Below, in pieces: positions 59,691 to 64,000 of a DNA stretch of 64,000 nucleotides (position 1 is its first letter; each line of letters begins with the position of its first letter). Source of the DNA: Gibbula magus (lineage: Eukaryota > Mollusca > Gastropoda > Trochida > Trochidae); contig OW388293.1 in NCBI GenBank assembly GCA_936450465.1, positions 44,040,982 through 44,104,981 of the forward strand, given 5' to 3'. The notes under the pieces were generated by a model, which was not told where the DNA came from, made no database searches, and saw nothing but the letters and a program-made list of their open reading frames with translations. The position numbers and the translations under genes were made by a program.

Positions 59691-59732
59691 CTCTGTTATT
59701 TCTAATACTGTCATCAATCATATGATCTGCAG

Positions 59733-59738
59733 AATAAA
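59733..59738 (+). promoter_or_regulatory. Candidate polyadenylation signal AATAAA
   Basis: AATAAA lies 523 bp after the receptor stop, beyond the SINE. An ATTAAA near 59329, before the SINE, is an alternative. Confidence 0.35.
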
Positions 59739-60431
59739 GCTTAAATATTCATGTTAAAAATATGTTCCTAATATTAGAAACAAACTGGTTACATTTAAGA
59801 TGTCAATACCTGATTGGAAAATGAAAATGAGTTCAATGATTGCCCAGTTTTAACGGGAAAATCACCATATTTTATAAAATAATTTATTTGACGCCATTAA
59901 AGTTGGTTAACAAGATCCACGTCAAGAGAGTTGATGCCAAAAGAACACTTGAGAACATGTCATTGAAAATACCGGAGGTCTTTTACCCAAGGAAGTGTGT
60001 CATATGACCTTTACGTAACGAGTGTGAATTTGTGTATTGCCCGAGTGAGAGCGAGAGTTATAAATACATGTGTACGAGTTTCGTAAAAGTCACATGGCAC
60101 ACTTTCGAGTGTAATAACTTCTTTATTACACTTTCTATTCTGAAATGTGCACATGTCCTCATATCGAAAATATTAAATTACTAAATTACTAATTACTAAA
60201 TGTTTCTACAACTGGCCAATTGGAAAAAAAAACATGTTGGTACAGTCAGTGCTTACGATTGGTGCCGCAAGGGACTCGTGCCGAAGAAACCTAGAATTTG
60301 TACTAGTGCAAATTGTGGGATCCCAAATATAACGGTGATAGTATTGATTGTTTTTTCAAATAAACTGCCGGCAAATGAAAGTACTCAATTCTATTGATTT
60401 TATCATATGTATGAATTTCATAATTTTAAAC

Positions 60432-60837
60432 TGGAAAGTACAGATGTTTAGTCAACAGTCAAAGAATACTTTAACATGCTTGTTTAAAAAAAAATAAAAA
60501 CGAAATTTTAAATTTTAAATTTCCTCAAAAATTATTTTTAATGATATACAAATGTTCATCGACATATAAGACATATTCTATGTGAAAATTAATAAATATG
60601 CCTGATTCTGCACACATTTACAACATTTAAACATGGCAGGGGTCATGTTGGAGTAAATTTCATTTGTTACCCCTGTCTTCATTAAGATATCTAACTAAAT
60701 TTAAACCATATTCACCGATAAATTCATTCAAACTACTGCAGATAAGTATTATTGTATCGTGCCGTATTTAAATACATCTGATTTCTTTTAAATATTGAAT
60801 TAATCGAAACCAAGTAAGGTGAGTACTTTCTTTTGCC
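60432..60837 (-). mobile_element. R1 copy 3, reverse orientation
   Basis: On the minus strand it starts 'ggcaaaagaaagtactcacc' and passes 'ttggtttcgattaattca', 'ctgcagtagtttgaatgaat', 'gacccctgccatgttta' and 'gtgcagaatcaggc'. It ends with 'gtactttcc' at 60432-60440. This is the cleanest uninterrupted copy besides copy 1. Confidence 0.75.
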
Positions 60838-61839
60838 TAGCAGTTTATTAATCATTAAACAGTTGAAATTGTCTGCTTAGCTGCATAATCGTGTATTCAT
60901 GCCTTAGCATTAAGCGACACATTGATATTAATCCTGTCTTTTAAACTTACTACTTGACGAAACGTAAATCGGTCATATAACATTTAGACATGCCACATCA
61001 AACGCCTTCAAAGCAGTACACCGGAAGACATGAAACCTTCCTACTTACGATAAGTGCATTATAACATGTTTCAAGCTGTTGTCTAGACAAAACTTCCTTC
61101 CTTTTAAGCACAATGACTTTATGTACCTCCCTCTAGAAAGCATTCACGGTAGGGATTACAATACACTGGTCATTCGTAATTGAACTCCTTACCGATTCAC
61201 GATGTTATGTTTACAAGTCAACATGTCGCCATTGAACACTGTATCTCGTTAGTGAATGATATCATTGTTATATATGTAAATAACTTTATATTGGAAGCAT
61301 AAACCATTTGCATATGGATGTATATCAACAGTTCGTGATTTGAACATCATGTCATCATAATTATTATATGGTAATACCCTTGCAGACAATATCAACATGT
61401 CCGATTATCGATTTTGTACAATATATTATACATATATTATGTATTGATATAAACATAATAGTTACAGATAGGAAGGATTGTTAATATATCTCATTCTTAG
61501 AATTTAATCTTGGCTAGCTTGACATGTTTTGAAGATCTACTGACTGTTCTCGGAGACACATTTAGTCCGGTGGTTGGACGTTATTCACACTTTGTATACT
61601 CAAAATGTTCGGTTAAATGGTTGAAACGTATTTTATTTCATAAACATGAAAACATTGGCTAACAAATCAATAGGGTTCATTTCAACGCCGCTCCATTACA
61701 TATTTAATAAAGTTGGAAATAGGAATATACATTATCATGTTTTATGTAGTGTATGAATTATTCTGTTAGTGAACGTCACCCATTGTTATTAAATAAATAT
61801 TGCTAATCGCAAATTACCAATGTGTACAGATGATATTAA
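60838..61839. other. No gene seen
   Basis: AT-rich sequence without a supported feature. Confidence 0.5.
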
Positions 61840-62195
61840 AGGGGCAGTAGCACGTTTTTTGTAAAATTTATTTTTTTCAAATTTCCCATTGATAATGATA
61901 GTTTATGTAATTTAAATTAACTTTAGAGGGTAAAACATCTTATTACACAAACCAATTATCTGTAGTGGTAAAAACTATGTTGCGTATAAAGCAAAGATTG
62001 CATGGCGGCCATTTTATTGTGAACACAATTTATTATTTTGTATTACAAAAAACGATTCCCATGGCTTTACCGAAACATGTACACTCATTTTAAACTTTAT
62101 TTTCCGAAGAGAGAAGGATGTTTTACTATTGGGGAAATTATTTTTCAAATACATTTCATCAACTTATTTGAGCGAAAAAACGTGCTACTGCCCCT
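61840..62195. mobile_element. 356-bp TTAA-flanked MITE, longer relative of 28943
   Basis: The termini AGGGGCAGTAGCACGTTTTTT and the complement of its right end (AAAAAACGTGCTACTGCCCCT) are perfect over about 21 bp and flanked by TTAA (61836-61839 and 62196-62199). No transposase frame is present. The right subterminal block, 'caaatacatttcatcaactt', is the part retained in the 88-bp copy. It is piggyBac-like by target site. Confidence 0.88.
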
Positions 62196-62640
62196 TTAAG
62201 GACGAATTGAGAATGATATTAAAATGTCCTTCATATTCTGTTTACAGAATACTATTTTCAATTCTTTTATTAATTTATACATGTACAATAGGATTAAAAC
62301 TTATACAACATTTTAGAATTAACTTTGTCAAATTATTCTGTAATTTAAGTAAAATATTTATATAAGCCATCAATGTAATTGTACATCTTCATTTGTTATT
62401 AATATCATTGCTATTGCCAGCATGTTCCTATTTATAAGCTGCTATCTTTAAAAAGCTACAGAGAGTCTTTTATATATTTGGATAATTTACAAGTAAGTTG
62501 TTGACAATCACATAACCAATAATGTATTATAAAACATGTTCTAACGAATAACATTTCTTTAATATTATAGTTGTCTGGAAAATCACCCTCGTTTGCCCTC
62601 ATTGAAAACACGAGTATACCTCACTGTTTTAATAGTCACG

Positions 62641-62825
62641 ATATAACATAAATATATAGAACATCATACTTGCGCATTTGGATCGTTTGTATTGAACGAG
62701 AAGATGTCATGGAAGCGAAGGAACAACGAGTTCGAAGAACGAGTTGTTTCTCGCTTCCATGACAGCTTCGAGTTCAATACAAACGATCCAAATGCACAAG
62801 TATGATGTTCTATATTTATTATATA
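62641..62825. mobile_element. ~185-bp near-perfect foldback
   Basis: The left arm, 'atagaacatcatacttgcgc' through 'atttggatcgtttgtattga', then 'tgtcatggaagcga', is complemented by the right arm, 'tcgcttccatgaca', 'ttcaatacaaacgatccaaa', 'tgcacaagtatgatgttcta'. Almost no loop is left at 'gttcgaagaac'. Only a few mismatches suggest a young foldback element or hairpin locus. Confidence 0.85.
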
Positions 62826-63084
62826 CCCCTTTTTATTAGCAAATTTGTAAACAAATAAAGTTGCGTAAATTTACTGGGACGACGTGCTGCGTATTGATAC
62901 ACGGACGGTTGCTTGACCAGCACGACTAATAATATCTTTATTTTCTCATTTGTTAGCCCAAAAGAGCTTTAAGTGAAACTTTTTTCAGTGTGTTAACATA
63001 ATAAATCCATCAAAGATGCTTTACTATCATTTAATTACAAAGAACTGACAATAATAAACAAGATTCAGGCTTCCGTCCGTCGTG

Positions 63085-63160
63085 CTTCTTTCGAATGACG
63101 TAACCATGGTTATGACGTCACAATAGTAAACCGTTGTGACGTCACAATGACGCAGCATCG
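63085..63160. promoter_or_regulatory. Cluster of CRE-like TGACGTCA palindromes
   Basis: 'atgacgtca' at about 63113 and 'ttgtgacgtcacaa' at about 63136-63149 are full CRE sites. Half sites 'tgacgtaa' (about 63097) and 'tgacgca' flank them. The patch is GC-richer than its surroundings and could be a promoter or enhancer of a gene outside the window. Confidence 0.4.
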
Positions 63161-63810
63161 CTAGCGAAGCTTTCGGCAAAGAGCTTTTCTTCCTTGGTAA
63201 TGATAATTTGAGTAACATTTTCCCTTCTTGTGCCTTTAATATTAGGTCTAAATCCAAATTGATACTTTAATCAACTGAAACATTACTAGCAGTGTTAATA
63301 AAACATAAATTTCGGAGATAGAAAAGGGAAAACATTGAAAATTACGGATAATTCCGAGAAGTGCCGAAGTTTAGAGAAAATAGAACCGTCAGCCGTGCAA
63401 TACGGAATTCACCGTGCAATACGGAAATCGACCACGGAAACCGTATTGCACCCCTGTATTACTATCTTAAGTTTACATGGGTATATAATAAATACAAATA
63501 TTACATAAATACTGCATTAGGTTTATTAAAGTCACGCCTCGCAACATATATCAAAGTCTGATTCAGTTCTATATTAAGTCAAAGACGTTTATTTGAAGTG
63601 ATTACTGGTAATCACATCTGACCGTAACACGTTTGTGCACGTAACTACTAGGTTGTACAATTAACATTTGATACATGTACTAAGTCCCGACACATAAACT
63701 AAACATATTTCCATTTGGATGTCGATTATCAGCAACATGTTTTATGGGTTTTTTTCAAATTATAACGGTGGATTTTAAAAATATATGTATTCAAAAACTC
63801 ACTAGTTTGG

Positions 63811-64000
63811 GAAATTACTCCAAAACATTAAATTAGTCAAAGAATAACTATACTTGTTTTTTTTAAAAGAAAAACATTTCCCCAAATTAAGTTTCATAAA
63901 ATACAACTATTCATCGACATATAACACATACTCTGTGTGAAAACCAATAAATGTACCTCGTTCTGCACACATTTACAACATTTTGAACATGGTAGGGGTC
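63811..64000 (-). mobile_element. R1 copy 4, cut by the window edge
   Basis: 'tcatcgacatataacacata', 'tctgcacacatttacaacat' and 'gaacatggtaggggtc' match the first half (as read on +) of copy 3. The remainder lies outside the window. Confidence 0.72.

Overview
This window is eukaryotic, AT-rich and mostly non-coding. It has GT-AG introns, tRNA-derived SINEs, LINE and Penelope-like remnants, MITE-type inverted-repeat elements and satellite arrays. The SINE 3' ends (a 'gcggcgttaaacccc' block followed by a CTCAC repeat, and its (TGAG)n relative next to 'ttaacgccgct'), the 'acccccgctacgaag...gtatatag' repeat and a lectin-like/CUB-like receptor all point to a mollusc. I infer a gastropod, possibly an abalone (Haliotis). 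No prokaryotic features were seen.

Layout. (1) Positions 1-6460 and 30660-35340 are diverged inverted copies of one segment, about 24 kb apart. They share a 40-bp satellite and a spliced-exon-like ORF, and differ by insertions and separate minisatellite growth. (2) Positions 6460-30660, between the arms, hold no gene I can support. They carry tandem repeats, an internally deleted TTAA-flanked MITE, foldback elements, SINE pieces and a MITE family (called R1 here) that recurs at the right edge. (3) Positions 37061-45960 are a mobile-element graveyard: a tRNA-Glu-like SINE; a Penelope-like element reduced to the end of its endonuclease between two 317-bp inverted arms; a 1946-bp TIR element whose empty site is preserved in a second copy of the same host segment; an L1/Tx1-like LINE end; and a 5'-truncated L2/CR1-like LINE. 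(4) Positions 47097-47826 are a molluscan dispersed repeat with internal tandem units.

(5) Positions 52404-59210 (+) hold the one convincing protein gene. It is assembled here from exons with GT-AG sites and matching phases: a SUEL/galactose-lectin-like domain, a CUB-like domain, a short linker, one transmembrane helix and a cytoplasmic tail of over 500 residues. The tail carries SH3-ligand, NPxY and several tyrosine motifs. It looks like a type I lectin-like signalling receptor. The signal-peptide exon was not found. Downstream is a complete SINE with a 13-bp target duplication. (6) Positions 60432-64000 hold two more R1 copies, a second TTAA MITE, a 185-bp foldback and a cluster of cAMP-response-element-like palindromes.

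All similarity statements are by eye. No database search or alignment program was run.
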